Under the pieces are notes generated by a model. The model was not told the DNA's origin. It searched no databases and saw only the letters and a program-made list of their open reading frames with translations. From contig CAXKWD010000004.1 of the NCBI GenBank assembly GCA_964059195.1, positions 121,368,043 through 121,432,042 on the forward strand: DNA of 64,000 nucleotides, in the 5' to 3' direction. The DNA is from Ectobius pallidus (lineage: Eukaryota; Arthropoda; Insecta; Blattodea; Ectobiidae). Shown piece after piece: positions 33,769 to 45,049 of this stretch; within the stretch, counting starts at the first letter, position 1, and every line of letters begins with the position of its first letter. A program made the translations under genes and the position numbers.

Positions 33769-34623
33769 TAGGGTGTTAATGAATAGACCGCCAACATGGT
33801 CTTGTGGTTAGCGTCACTGACTACGGATCCGTTGGCCCGGGTTTGATCCCCGGTACCTCCTCGGATTTTTCTGAGGTAGGGAGGTCTGGTAGAGGTGCAC
33901 TCAGCCTTGTGAGTCAAATTGAGGAGCTACCTGATAGAGAAGTAGCGGCTCCGGTAATGGAAACCACCATTAACGGCCGTGGGTGTCGGCATGCTGACCA
34001 CATGCCCCCCCCCAATCCTGCCATCTGCCTATAGGTAGATGATGCAGCGGTCGGGTGGTAGGCCTTGCCCCTTCGGGGATGTCGCGCCATGGAGAGGAGA
34101 GAGAAGTTAATGAATAACACCGAAATATTTTACCTGTATATAGAGGGGACATAGACAAGCAACTTTTATTGGGAGATTTTTGCTCTATGGCATAAAATGT
34201 GTATGCTACAGGGCATTAAAGTCATTATAATTTGGTGCTCATAAGTCAATAATTACGCAAAATAGGGTTACAATTTTCATTAAATTCTTGCCTTCCTAGT
34301 GATCGATAAAAACCTGATTCTTAATCATTCATCCACAGCTATATCATAATTTAGAGATTTCATAATCTGCAAAATTTATGGTTTAATCACACGACTGGCC
34401 ACCACTGCATTAGTCTTCTTTTATTCATAACTACTGACTACAGTGTTAATAACGAAGTTCCTTTGTTTAGCATTTTTTTCTAATGATAGAAGCCAGTTGC
34501 GGCCATGCCCTGGGAGATCTTATGCTGTAACAGGAAAAATTGAATCTACATAGCAAAAATCTCCTAATAAAAGTACCCTCTATACACAGGTAAAATATTT
34601 CGGTGTTATTCATTAACACCCTG
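33769..34623. mobile_element. MITE with ~50-bp TIRs, TA-flanked, carrying a SINE
   Basis: The ends YAGGGTGTTAATGAATAACA are inverted at both sides, continue through AATATTTTACCTG and a GGGAGATTTTTGC block, and are flanked by TA. A SINE sits 16 bp inside the left end. The right end is included in a 100-bp tandem duplication. No coding capacity. Confidence 0.85.
33786..34105 (+). mobile_element. tRNA-derived SINE inside the MITE
   Basis: Flanked by the 11-bp duplication GTTAATGAATA (33775-33785 and 34106-34116). The head carries an A box (TGGTCTTGTGGTTAGCG) and a B box (GGGTTTGATCCCC). About 320 bp. Confidence 0.9.
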
Positions 34624-34776
34624 TATACAGAGTTTACTGACATATTACAAAGACAATGTCAGTAATTTCACAAATACCTCTATACCCAGGTAAAATATTT
34701 CGGTGTTATTCATTAACACCCTGTATACAGAGTTTACTGACATATTACAAAGACAATGTCAGTAATTTCACAAATA
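34577..34776. repeat. 100-bp tandem duplication
   Basis: 34577-34676 and 34677-34776 are almost identical. Each unit has the MITE end (CCTCTATAC...CACCCTG) plus the next ~50 bp of LINE coding sequence. Confidence 0.95.
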
Positions 34777-34891
34777 GGAGTGACATATATCAATATGGTA
34801 CGAGGAACAAGAAAGAATCTAATATGCCATATAATAGATTATCAAAATCAATAAAAGAGCTTTTAATGTATGGCTATCAAGGTAGCAAATA
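34777..34891 (+). pseudogene. LINE C-terminal scrap
   Basis: GTRNKKESNMPYNRLSKSI and the following Tyr-rich end look like the HNTRNK...P region near the C-terminus of CR1/Jockey-type LINE proteins. The LLTYYKDNVSNF segment before it lies in the tandem duplication. Confidence 0.6.
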
Positions 34892-35076
34892 AGATGTCAC
34901 TCGATTTATTTAATAGAAATAAGCTACATTTTAACAAAAGTATCTCTTACTGGCTCGTAAACAATCCCTTTTATAACATAAATGAATTTATGGAACTTCA
35001 AGGTCCCATTATTTTGTAAATTTATTTTATTAACAACTGACAATGTCTACAGTGTAAACACTCAACGACAGTAACC

Positions 35077-35103
35077 TAAATTAAATTAAATTAAATTAAA
35101 TTA
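35077..35103. repeat. (TAAAT)n microsatellite
   Basis: About five copies of the pentamer. Confidence 0.9.
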
Positions 35104-36357
35104 CAACTTGAAAATAAGTTCTGTCAAATGGTCGTAAGCCACCGGTAATGATGCATATTTCTTTATGAGAATTACGTATGGATCATTCAAACAGCATACA
35201 ATATCTACTGTTTTGCAGTGTTGCCAACTAAGCCCCTTAAGGGGTAACTAGGTAACTTATAACTTTTAATTTTCATTTCTTTTTTAAATTAATTATGCTC
35301 TTATTCAGCCATCTTTCTTTTGTCTGTAACAAAATTATCTAGATTTCTATTATTAATAAAGAGATTCCTTTGCTACAGGGCTTGCCATGCATTTATTTTG
35401 CATTTCAAAATACAGTGAGGATCAGTGGCAGCTATTCAGGGGAAGTAGGTGAAGTAGCACTTCACCAGTATATTTCCTTTACAATAGATATTTTTAAAGT
35501 TTATTTTCCATATCACAAATGTTGGTGTTTACTATAAATGTATTTCTGTATTTTTGTATTGCCCGCCACAACTGGTGTCATCAAAGCTAGGCACTAGGAG
35601 GCATTGAGCTCCCGAGTCCTGCAAGCATGTAGCTGAACTAGTTATTCAGCTCCTCTGTTGCATGGGTAGTCTGTTCCATTCAAAATGAGGATGTGGGCTC
35701 ATGGCAACCAGCAGTTTTCTCGCTTATCCCACATCCTATGCTAAGGGGAACAGACTACCCATGAAGGAGTCCAGCAGCTGGACTCCAGCTCTTCTGTAAA
35801 GAAGTCACGTGATATTTTGAGAGGCTGCTGACCTGTTCAGGCATCCAATAGCTCACACTGTGACCTTTGAGGAACAGGTGTCGTGGTCATGAATCCTCAA
35901 TACAATATTGTGTGTGTGTTATTGGAGACACCATTTTGTCGCTTTAAGGAATACGACAAAAAGGAACTTTTAAAATGTGGACGTCCTACCAAACTTCTGG
36001 GGTTAAGTGGTACAAAAGAAGTGAAAAATATAGGTAAATGCTACAATATTAGTTTCAAACCATCGTGGTTTAAAGAATTTCCATGGCTGTGCTCTTCTCC
36101 AGCTCTGCAGAAATTATTTTGTTGGCCACGCTTGCTTCTTAGCAATAAAATGTCGTTGCCAGTGAAAAACCTCTTATATGTCGCGATGGATGAAAATGAG
36201 GTTCTGATTCTGCTGGAAGGCTTAGATCGCTCTGCATGTAGTGACAAAAGCTCTTATGTGTATCTCTACCACAGAAAATGTAATTTACGAAAATATCAAA
36301 CCTCCTATGTGTCAGTGCAGTTCTGTTGCCGTGCAAAATATCCTATATGCTCACATA

Positions 36358-37272
36358 CGAGGGGGGACCCAAAAATAACCGGAATCGAACTGTTGTGCGC
36401 GAATGCTTTCTAGTTACGAGTTGTGCTGTTAGGTGGTGTTATTTGGGGGTCTCCCGCGACCGTTAGTGAGCTGGCATCAGTATAAGTTAAGTGGCTTGGT
36501 TGTGGTACGCTGTTGTTTGCGTTCGTGTTTCAACCCGTCGGCGATTGGTGAGATGGCCGACCACAAGGAACAAAGAATGTGTGTGAAATTTTGTTTTCTG
36601 TTAGGGAAAACTGCACCCAAGACCGATGGGATGTTTAGGCAATCCTTTCATGATGATGGTTTGGGGAAATCACAGGTCTAAGAGTGGATTTCCCGTTTCA
36701 AATCTGGTAACATGTCAACCGAAGACATGCCACGCCCCGGGCGTCCTTCGATAGGAAGAAATGACGAAAACATTCCCAAAATCAAACGTGCAATTGATGA
36801 AGATCTTCTAAGACAATTTGGATCGTTCTGCACTTCACTATTCAAGTCGCGGCAAACATTCACGCGGTTCTCTCTTTGGTCATCTCTGAGCAAGCGAGGA
36901 ACAAATTTTGCAGACATCCATCTTATGTTCAAACCTTCGGTTAAAACTCGCTGGACCATGCTCCATGACACGTTCATTTCCTCAGAAATTTGGTCAATGT
37001 TCTTTCGACGATCTCGGTTGCAGTTTTCCCTAACAGAAAAAATTTCACACACACTCTTTGTTCCTTGTGATCGGCCATCTCACCAATCACCGATGGGTTA
37101 AAACATGAACGCAAACAACAGCGTACCACAACCATGCCACTTAACTCAGACTGACGCCAGCTCACTAACGGTCGCGGGAGACCCCCAAATAAACCACCTA
37201 ACAGCACAACTTGTAACTAGAAAGCATTCGTGCGCAACAGTTCGATTCCGGTTATTTTTGGGTCCCCCCTTG
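36358..37272. mobile_element. Palindromic mariner made of two 5' ends
   Basis: TA-flanked (36356-36357, 37273-37274). Both arms (about 36358-36625 and 37006-37272) begin CRAGGGGGGACCCAAAAATA and carry the transposase start MADHKEQR, one on each strand. The left half reads outward through SRFKSGNMSTEDMPRPGRPS; the middle on the minus strand reads WSMVQRVLTEGLN and FVPRLLRDDQ. No catalytic half exists. A head-to-head fusion of two mariner 5' regions. Confidence 0.9.
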
Positions 37273-37379
37273 TATACACATGAGAGGTTTGGTACCGATG
37301 CATTTTCGCCAGACTGCCGTGAAATAGCCACCTTTCATGTGTTCAACTATGCACATAAGAGGTTTGGTATGATTACCCT

Positions 37380-38216
37380 TACATGCACACAACAGAGTTA
37401 TTACAATATTCATTAACTTATAATTAACAAATATTAATAAATATTTACATGCATTGTCTTTGTGATTCGCTGTCTATGTGTTTTACTGTATATAATATCA
37501 ATTTCAATTTGTAAATTTATTTCCTGAAGTAAATGTATATTAGTCTGGTTGACAAGATACACCTGACGTATTATGCGCTTCAGAGGGGTTTATGAATAGC
37601 CAATGAATGTGGTTTGCCAGCCACCCTCTTTATTACTTTGTTTCAAAATGTTTTGCTGACCTTCAATGTGTTGAAAAATTCCTCTGATCACAGGGCCATA
37701 ATTTTTTTTAAAGTGAAGACTAGAGACAAACTCAAAGTAGTGACCGGGTTGACTTTATAGGTTGTAGCTGTGTGTTTTTCCGTGATGCTACCGTGGTAAA
37801 AATAAAAAAAATCAGCACTATCGCAAGAATCTTCACCTGATTAACAGGACAATGGTAAGAAAATTATTATAATAACATAATTTAAATAATGCAATCAAAT
37901 TTTTCCAGCAAGCTTTTTTCATTATGAATAGTTTTCAGGATTCTAAATAAAATATTTGTAGCTATTATTATTACTATTATTATTATTACCTTCATCATTG
38001 ACTAACGTCATTCAATTTATTTTATTTTACACAAGTTGATAGCCCCGAAGAGGTTCCTTCATATAGTTCTGAACCAATAACTATTAATAATAAAGAACTA
38101 TCATATAGCAGGCATGCTGAGTTAACAATTTGACAAAATTAATGCTCCTTTTCAAGTAAATTTTACTACTGCTAATAGTAGTACCACTATTATTATTATT
38201 GTTAATATTATTACTA
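37380..38216. other. Interior of the 3-kb element, unrecognised
   Basis: A+T-rich, with TTA/ATT simple-repeat stretches (about 37970-37990, 38185-38215). No coding signal. Confidence 0.4.
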
Positions 38217-38430
38217 CTACTTACTTACTTACTTACCTACTCAATGGTAATAGACAATTCCTCAGCAAGCTAAAGCAATAGGCTATTATCTATTTTATGG
38301 AACCCGAAGGTTCATTGCCACGTTTACCTGAGCCCGCCATTCAATCCTATTCTGTGCTAACTCCATCCAATCATCTCTCACAAATCCTACTTTCCCCAAA
38401 TCCATCCTCTTCCACGTGGTCTTTTCCCTT
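38217..38430 (-). pseudogene. LINE 3' end, inverted copy
   Basis: The reverse complement of 38240-38430 parallels 33090-33330: GGACCCAAAGGGAAAAGACC-type coding end and CATTGCCAC stop region, then an ACTTn tail at 38217-38237. Strongly 5'-truncated. Confidence 0.8.
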
Positions 38431-41362
38431 TGGGTCTACTTCTACTACTGTTAATGCTAGTGCTACAAATTCCTGGTTACTATTATTTTATTATTATTAA
38501 ATTAATATTTATCCATTTATTTATTTTACACAGAAGACTTTAACACAGGAAAAAGCTGATAGCATTAAGGAAGTTGCTTCGTATAGTTATAATTCAAATT
38601 TAATAATTTTCAAGCGTTAAAACTAGTTATAGAGCATGATCATCATGCTTTTTAAGACAATTAGAGGATGAAACCAGACAAAGTGTTAATCTGGAAGATG
38701 TGATCATAGATTTTGTGATCTTCTTATTGACAATGCTTTGAGACATTGTTTGAGGACGGAATAAAAGTAACGGTTAAATAAATGAAGTTTATTTTAATGT
38801 ATAAGTTAGCCTAATTCCTCATTAAATAATTCTGTGGAATAAACATGTTTTAATATCAGACTTGTTAACATTTCGAGGAACAAAATCTTCTAAGTGTCAC
38901 TTTCGTGGAAGGGAAAAATCTCCTATGTGGATGAAAAATTTAAAAAAAGTCAACACTATTCAAGTAATACACAATTACATCACAGAAGTTTTATAAATGT
39001 GTATGTAATTATACATTAGAGAACATTGTTGCAAAGAATATCTAAAAAATCCAATTACCTCTGTTGAATACAGTTTTTTATCCCTCCTGTAAAATTTCAT
39101 TTTTTGCACATAGGAGGTTTATCATCAGCAACGACGAAAAGCAATGTTTGGAATAGAGAAGGATATGCTGGCATATTGAATATGACCCAATCGTTACACA
39201 AACACTCAGATTCGGCAGAGCACATCAAGTGTCAGGTAGATTTGAAAACTTTAGAAAAAAATCTAAATACAATTTCAGATGCTCTATAGAAAAATGCCAG
39301 ATTGTACACAGCGCAGTACAACGAAAACGTGCGTTTGAACAGACTTTTTCTAAAGTTAGTGATTGATACAGTACTCTTTTTGAGTAAGCAAGAATTAATA
39401 ATTCACGGTCACGATGAAACAATAGACTCAATAAATCGTGGGAATTTTAAAGAAATGTTGAAGGTGCTGGTATCAACGAGTCCTGCAGAAATACAGAACC
39501 AGTATTCCAAGAAAAAAAGTGTATTCAGTGGCGAATCAAAAACCATTCAGAATGAACTAATTGAGTGCATTTCAGACTATATCAATGACTTTGTAAAAAC
39601 TGAATAGAAACTGCTGGGTTTTTTTCTGTCCAGGTGGGTTTTTTTCTGTCCACGTGGATGACATGACAGATATTACACAGGTGTCTCAGTGTTCTGTAAT
39701 AGTGAGATTCGTTAATGATGAAGGTGCTGTAGTGGAGCGTTTCTTAGGTTTCTATGATGAAGTGCCGACAGAACATCCAAATCTTTGTTTGTTTGGTTTA
39801 TTGGACAACATCTTGAGACCATTTGGCTATGAATAAAAATTAGTAGGGCAGTGTTATGATGGTGCAAGTGTGATGTCTGGCCATTTCAATGGACTTCAGA
39901 AAAAAGTTAAGGAGAAAGCTCCTTTTGCAGTATTAGTACACTGTTTGGCACACCACCAAAGTCTAGTCTTACAGCAGAGTTGCGAAAATATACGAAGTGC
40001 CGCATATTTTCTTCTTCTATTACTGGAATTCCTGCTTTTTTCCACCATTCAGCAAAGAGAACCTACTCAATTACTTCTGCATCGGGACTGCGAATTCCAA
40101 CTGTAACATCCGTTCGCTGGAGCTCCAACTCGAAATTACTGTGTATGATTGTGGAAGACTGGGAAAAGTTGTAAGAGATTTTCGAAGCCATAGGCGTAAA
40201 TTCCTGTGAAAAGTCTGATGATACTTCCTCTCGACTTGCTAGAGGTTTTCTTTATGACATGGATAATTTTGACTTCACATTTCTGGCAGTAGTGTTTCAT
40301 GACATATTTTGTTTGACAGATATATTGTTCGATGTTTTGCAGAAGAGGTTAGATGTTCACTACTGCATATAAAAAATAAGGACTACTTGTGATGTGCTAA
40401 GAAACAAGAGGAACGAACTATATTTTTCAATTATCTTTGAAAAGGCCAGCAAAATGACAGATCTGCGCCTAACACGAGAGTACAGATCCCGTTCTAAGAA
40501 TGAATGTGTTCAGATGTTTCGAGCACTGTATTACAAAATTTTGGATAACATTTTGATGGAAATGGATGAGAATTGAATTGAAAAAATTCAATTTGTTTGC
40601 CTTGCTGATACCACACAATTAGAAAAGTACCACAAATATTTTCCATCTAGTGCCCTTGAAAACTTGCAAGATTTCTTTGGACCTGTGTTTCCTAACTCAC
40701 ATCGCTTAAAAACGAACCATCTATTTTGTATGCCAATGAGAAGTACAGAAATATTTCCACCGAAAAGATGTCAGAAATGCTTAATCAGGATAAGGAAATT
40801 TTTACGGACACTTACAAATTGTTCTCCCTTATTATGTCCGTCTCCTCTACTGCACCATCTATGGAAAGAAGCTTTTCGTGTCTGAAACGTGTAAAAACTT
40901 ACATCAGGAATACAATTTCAGAAGATAGACTTTCTTGTTTAGCGAACATTTCAATTCAGAAAGAACTTCTACTGCACCTAGAAGAAAAGCAGCCATTCTA
41001 TGATGATATCACCAACAAGTTTGCAGCCTTAAAGGACCGAAGGATTGATTTGGTATACAAGACATAGGTGAGTTCAGTTATTAACATAAGCATATGGCAT
41101 TTTTTTCTCTTCACCTAATTTTCTGGCCATGAGCCGCCAATGGTGAGGATTTTGTCTAAATTAATTTTAAAAATAAACATGTTTCAGCAATTCTCACTTT
41201 AAGTTGGAAAAATCATAGGGTTACAACACAAGCTGCTACACAACTTGTTTGTAACAGTACCAGCATTAAACAAAAAAACACACACAGAGAATATAAATGC
41301 TTGCAATCATAAATATAGATAAATACATTCTACATTTCATATAACAAAGTACTACACTTTAC

Positions 41363-41461
41363 CTGCATTTCTGATGTGTCAGTTTCATGCTTAATGTTAA
41401 CTTGTTGAACTGGCATCAGCCTTGCTTCCTCACATTCATAATTTTGAGACGGCTCTTCATC
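41363..41461 (-). CDS. C2H2 zinc-finger gene, internal exon (acidic)
   Basis: Minus strand: acceptor …GTTGCAG, then 33 codons from DEEPSQNYECEEAR to TDTSEMQ, then donor GTAAAG. Both boundaries are phase 0. It contains VNIKHE, parallel to INMKHE in the exon at 30472-30579. It is probably upstream of that exon in the same gene. No start Met or promoter is identified; more exons are expected beyond, at higher coordinates. Confidence 0.66.
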
Positions 41462-41883
41462 CTGCAACAAACATATCATAACATTATTAAAACATACTAT
41501 CTTTGAAAACACTCACTACTTCATTAATATTCATTACTTACTAGTAACCGGTTTTCAATAGGACCTCCCTATCTTCGTGATATTGTTACACTTCATTGTG
41601 ATTTCCCATTCCAAGTGAATTTAATTAAAACCATTTCATTTTCTATACAATGCATGAAATATTTTCCACAAATCTATATGATGTACTTTGCTGATGAAGC
41701 ATTACACAGTTACAGTGTCTCTGAACTTTGTATACGCCATCTGGTTGAACCTAGGGCGGCCATCTGTTTATCAGTGGTAAAAAAAAAGTGTCAACACTGG
41801 CATATTCAATTCAACACACTTCTGAAGTGCCCTAATTAAGATGTGGTACATACATAAATGCTGTTGGGATTAAAATAGATATA
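41462..41883. other. No recognised feature
   Basis: Intron-like sequence; the frame at 41615-41839 is unconvincing. Confidence 0.4.
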
Positions 41884-42357
41884 CGAGGGATGGGGCGAAC
41901 CTGTTGTCATGGCATCTATCTTTTCTTCTGAAAATGTGGAGCCATTTTAAAATTTTGAAATATCTAAACAAAAGAGCAGGTTATGAAATGTATGTGTAAT
42001 GCAGATTATGGGTACTAGATGTAGGGTAATGAAGGAAACAAACACCCAAAAATATCCATACCCACTCCACGAACCTTTCAAGTTCGGTACAGATGGGCAT
42101 TATTCCCCAAAGCTTCCATCAGCTCCTTGTGGTATTCTCTGGCATTTCTCCCTTGGACAGTGACTATTTTGTCTGTTCACATCTTGTCGTATCCATTCTG
42201 CATGACGGCTGATCTATTCATATAACCATACATCACAATGCTATCAAATGATATGTCCATATAGTAGAGATGCCACACTCATCTTACATAGAACATCGGT
42301 AGCATCACCCTACTTTGAGAAAAAATATAGTTGCCATGACTTATGCTCCAACCCTCG
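41884..42357 (-). mobile_element. mariner-like deletion derivative
   Basis: TA-flanked (41882-41883, 42358-42359). The ends CGAGGGATGGGGCGAAC and the inverse CGAGGGTTGGAGCATAA pair imperfectly and share GTCATGGCA further in. On the minus strand a short AREYHKELMEALGNNA stretch resembles the N-terminal part of some mariner transposases. The catalytic domain is absent. Confidence 0.65.
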
Positions 42358-43639
42358 TATTATTTACTTTGAAGGAAACCCTTCAGCTTTCCCTGCAGGG
42401 TGGATTGCCATAGTGGTCAAAAGCATAATGCAGCATAAAGCATAGGTTTCTAGAAAAAAAAAAAAAAAAAAAAAAAAACATAATTAAAAACGGTAGTCAA
42501 ATCAAGTAACAAAATAACAAAATTGAACAGATATTACATCAGATGGAGTATATATGGTTCTTTAGTATACTGACAAGGAAACCGTATGTCTTGTCATGTC
42601 AAAACCTACTCTCAAAGTTAGCAGATTGGTAGGTCATAATTGCAGATAGAGACATGCCAAAAATTAGCTGCTCATATAAACTTTTAGTGAGTGAAAATTA
42701 ATTACGAATCTGGAAATTCAAAACATTGAGTAGCCTCACACAGCTGTAGGCGGGAGGGGTTTGGATCTTCTCTAACCAGAGCGTGCCACGAGTGGTGAGT
42801 CAGCTGTCACACACAGTATTGCAGCAGCGCTAGAATTGCTGCACATGATGAAAAAAACCACACACGTTGAATAATCACACTTCTATAATACCTACACACT
42901 AACAATCATAACTAACCCTTTAATGTCTACACAGATTATAGAGTTTCAAAATGTGGAAACAATAAGAAATAATTATCTAAAAATTATCTAGTGAGTCACA
43001 TTCAACGTAACAGGGTAACCTCCATTATCGTGCACCCCGCTATCATGTGAATCCTGCATGCAGGCTACCGCCTTGGAGACTACTCAAGTGAGCTCTTCGC
43101 CCGCCATTGATTCCTTATGGAACATAACAAACATGTTTTCACCCACTTACAGTTCGTATGAGCAGTTAATTTTTTTGCATGTATCTATCTGTAATGAAGA
43201 CCTATCGATATGCAAAATTTGAGGGTAGGTTTCAACATGACAACCCGTATGGTTCCCTTGTGAGATATCCTTTGGCAGCAGTAAGCAGAATTTCTGACAT
43301 CAAGTCTCCATATGCATTAATATTACTTTTCTGTCTTCATAACAAGTATCAATCACAAGCAGGGGCAGCCCGGTGTTAATGTGCTTCGGTGCTGTTCATT
43401 TTGGTAAAATAAATATTGTTGATTACTTAAACAAAAATTAGGAATAAGGGAATCAAATACGTATGGAGCAGAGATGGTAAGATTTTTGTGAGAAAAGACG
43501 ATGCAACACAAGCAATAATTATAAAATCACTTAATAATGATGTAAAGTTGGAGGCAGTGAAACTGCATATTCATGGCACTGGCAATTCTTTGAACTTACT
43601 ATGGAACACTGCTTTGACACGATTAATGATTATTTAGAT
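42358..43639. other. Unrecognised, with an A25 tract
   Basis: A homopolymer A tract lies at 42454-42478, possibly the tail of a retroposed sequence. Frames at 42248-42445 and 43179-43379 show no family motifs. Confidence 0.35.
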
Positions 43640-44960
43640 AACTTTGTTTCTCATGATAGCTTTTCATTATGTGGTATTAAATAGCTTAAATTCTTCAGAA
43701 AATTGGTTATGGCCTGGTGATGAAAGGTTTTGTTACCTTCCTAATTATAATTATAATGCACACCATATTATCAGAAATTCCAGAGGAGGAGGTGTTTCAA
43801 TATATGTTATGTGATATATTCCAGAGTGAGGTTATACAGTATTAATGCTTCATATCAAGCATAATTCATATTATGATTAAAGGAAATACTACTTTATTAT
43901 AATAGGAGTCTGAAAGAAAACTTCCTAAATGATTTAGAATCAATGTTAATGAAAGTAAACATTAGTTCAGTAGTACTTGCAGGTGATTTTAATATTGATA
44001 TATATTCTTCCAGCAAAGCAACTGCACTATGTGAATCATTAAAAGAAAGCTTTGGTTTAACGAGTGTTAATAAATTACCAACTAGAATACAAGGAAATAA
44101 AAAATCATTATTAGCTCACTTATATTCGAATAAGTGTGTAAATTTGATACTAAAAATATTCTTCAGAATATACATTAATAGAATATAGACAACTTAGTAA
44201 TTTATAAAATCAGACTGTAGTGATCACAATACACTAATTCTGAATCTTGTCTCCTAAGAGACCAAATTAAAACTAGATTCAGGTAATTTAGAGGTTGTAA
44301 CAAGAAGCTATAATCACTACTTTTGTATGTTCATCTGAAGATCCAGATATTTATAATGAATTTTTAGATGATATAAAAAACGGAGTTGTCGCTTGTACTT
44401 TTCACAAATATAGATACCAGTCTAAAAAGGCATCTCGCTCTTATTGTAATTGGATACATTCTGAACTCATGGAACTGATTCATAATAAAGATCAATGGTA
44501 TAAGAACACCAAGTCATTACATTCTTCAAAATATACACTAATAAAATATACACAACTTCGTAGTTTAGTTACTAAAAAAAAGATGGAATTAAAACAAGAA
44601 TATTGTACAAAAAAGTTTCTGTGCTTCTGCACATCTTGCTTCTTTAACTTTTCTCGCTATACTTCATGCTATAAAATTGTACATGTTACCTGAAACTGTG
44701 TCCAGTTCTCTTAGGAATTTTAAACCAAAAGCGTTACCATATTTTTCAGATGTTTACTTTAAACAATAGGATAGATATAGGATAATTTCTGTAAAAATGT
44801 ATCTGTACATTTCTTTATTCTAGTATGGAGTTATGTTTGTTACTAGTAAATTTTTGTCATAGGTGTAAGATAAATTGTAGTAGGCCTATGTAATATTTTT
44901 CTCTTTGTACCAATGTATGCATGTCACCCCCTCACTGTGAGCTTTGCTATTTGGGATTGT
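43640..44960 (+). pseudogene. LINE fragment: endonuclease, linker and 3' end
   Basis: ENWLWPGDERF and RNSRGGGVSIYVM (endonuclease), then VVLAGDFNIDIYSSS with the catalytic GDFN motif, then a linker (SYCNWIHSELMEL, KYTQLRSLVTKK). After an internal loss of the RT region, ETVSSSLRNFKPKAL gives the very C-terminus near 44700-44760. A stem-loop like the one at 24727-24757 lies at 44927-44954. Confidence 0.75.
44927..44954 (+). other. 3'-UTR stem-loop of the LINE (second copy)
   Basis: CCCCTCACTGTGAGCTTTGC followed by TATTTGGG folds into an outer CCC/GGG and an inner GAGC/GCT stem, matching the architecture at 24727-24757. Confidence 0.45.
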
Positions 44961-45049
44961 ATAAATATTTTATGAAAATAAATAATACATTTATTAAATG
45001 TGATTTTTCACTTTAGCTGGGATTGTTTACTTGAGGCCCAGCAAATGCA

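Larger units (their letters stand above)
36147..39139. mobile_element. 3-kb element with 6-bp target duplication
   Basis: Flanked by AGCAAT at 36141-36146 and 39140-39145. Removing it plus one AGCAAT puts the hAT frame back exactly (…LLLSN then VWNREGY). The ends are imperfect inverted repeats of about 30 bp: left …GTCGTTGCCAGTGAAAAACC, right the inverse of …GTCGTTGCTGATGATAAACC. A subterminal motif AAACCTCYTATGTG recurs near 36165, 36245, 36300, 38905 and, inverted, near 37280, 37355 and 39108. No transposase of its own was recognised. Inside are a palindromic mariner and a LINE 3' end. Confidence 0.75.
35883..41067 (+). pseudogene. hAT transposase (TTF finger to dimerisation domain), broken
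   Basis: The part before the insertion (to 36146) has the TTF-type zinc-finger start: GRPTKLLGLSGTKE, ISFKPSWFKEFPWLC, KLFCWPRLLLSN. After the insertion the frame picks up with VWNREGYAGILN, LHKHSDSAEH, then the catalytic core (DDMTDITQVSQCSVIVRF; GQCYDGASVMSGHFNGLQ; LVHCLAHHQSLVLQQS) and the C-terminal hATC dimerisation segment (STAPSMERSFSCLKRVKTYI; RLSCLANISIQKELL). The core Asp residues in DDMTD and YDGAS are present. Several stops (for example TAA at 39834-39836) and frameshifts make it non-functional. Relatives include the scrap at 17986-18303. Confidence 0.85.
35423..41142 (+). mobile_element. hAT element (ZMYM1/DUF4371-like) with nested insertion
   Basis: A perfect 8-bp duplication GTGAGGAT lies at 35415-35422 and 41143-41150. 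The ends are short imperfect inverted repeats (CAGTGGCAGCT at the left; the inverse of CATTGGCGGCT at the right). Length is 5720 bp, or about 2.7 kb without the 3-kb insertion at 36147-39139. It carries a transposase gene in the plus orientation, antisense to the zinc-finger gene whose intron it occupies. Confidence 0.88.
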
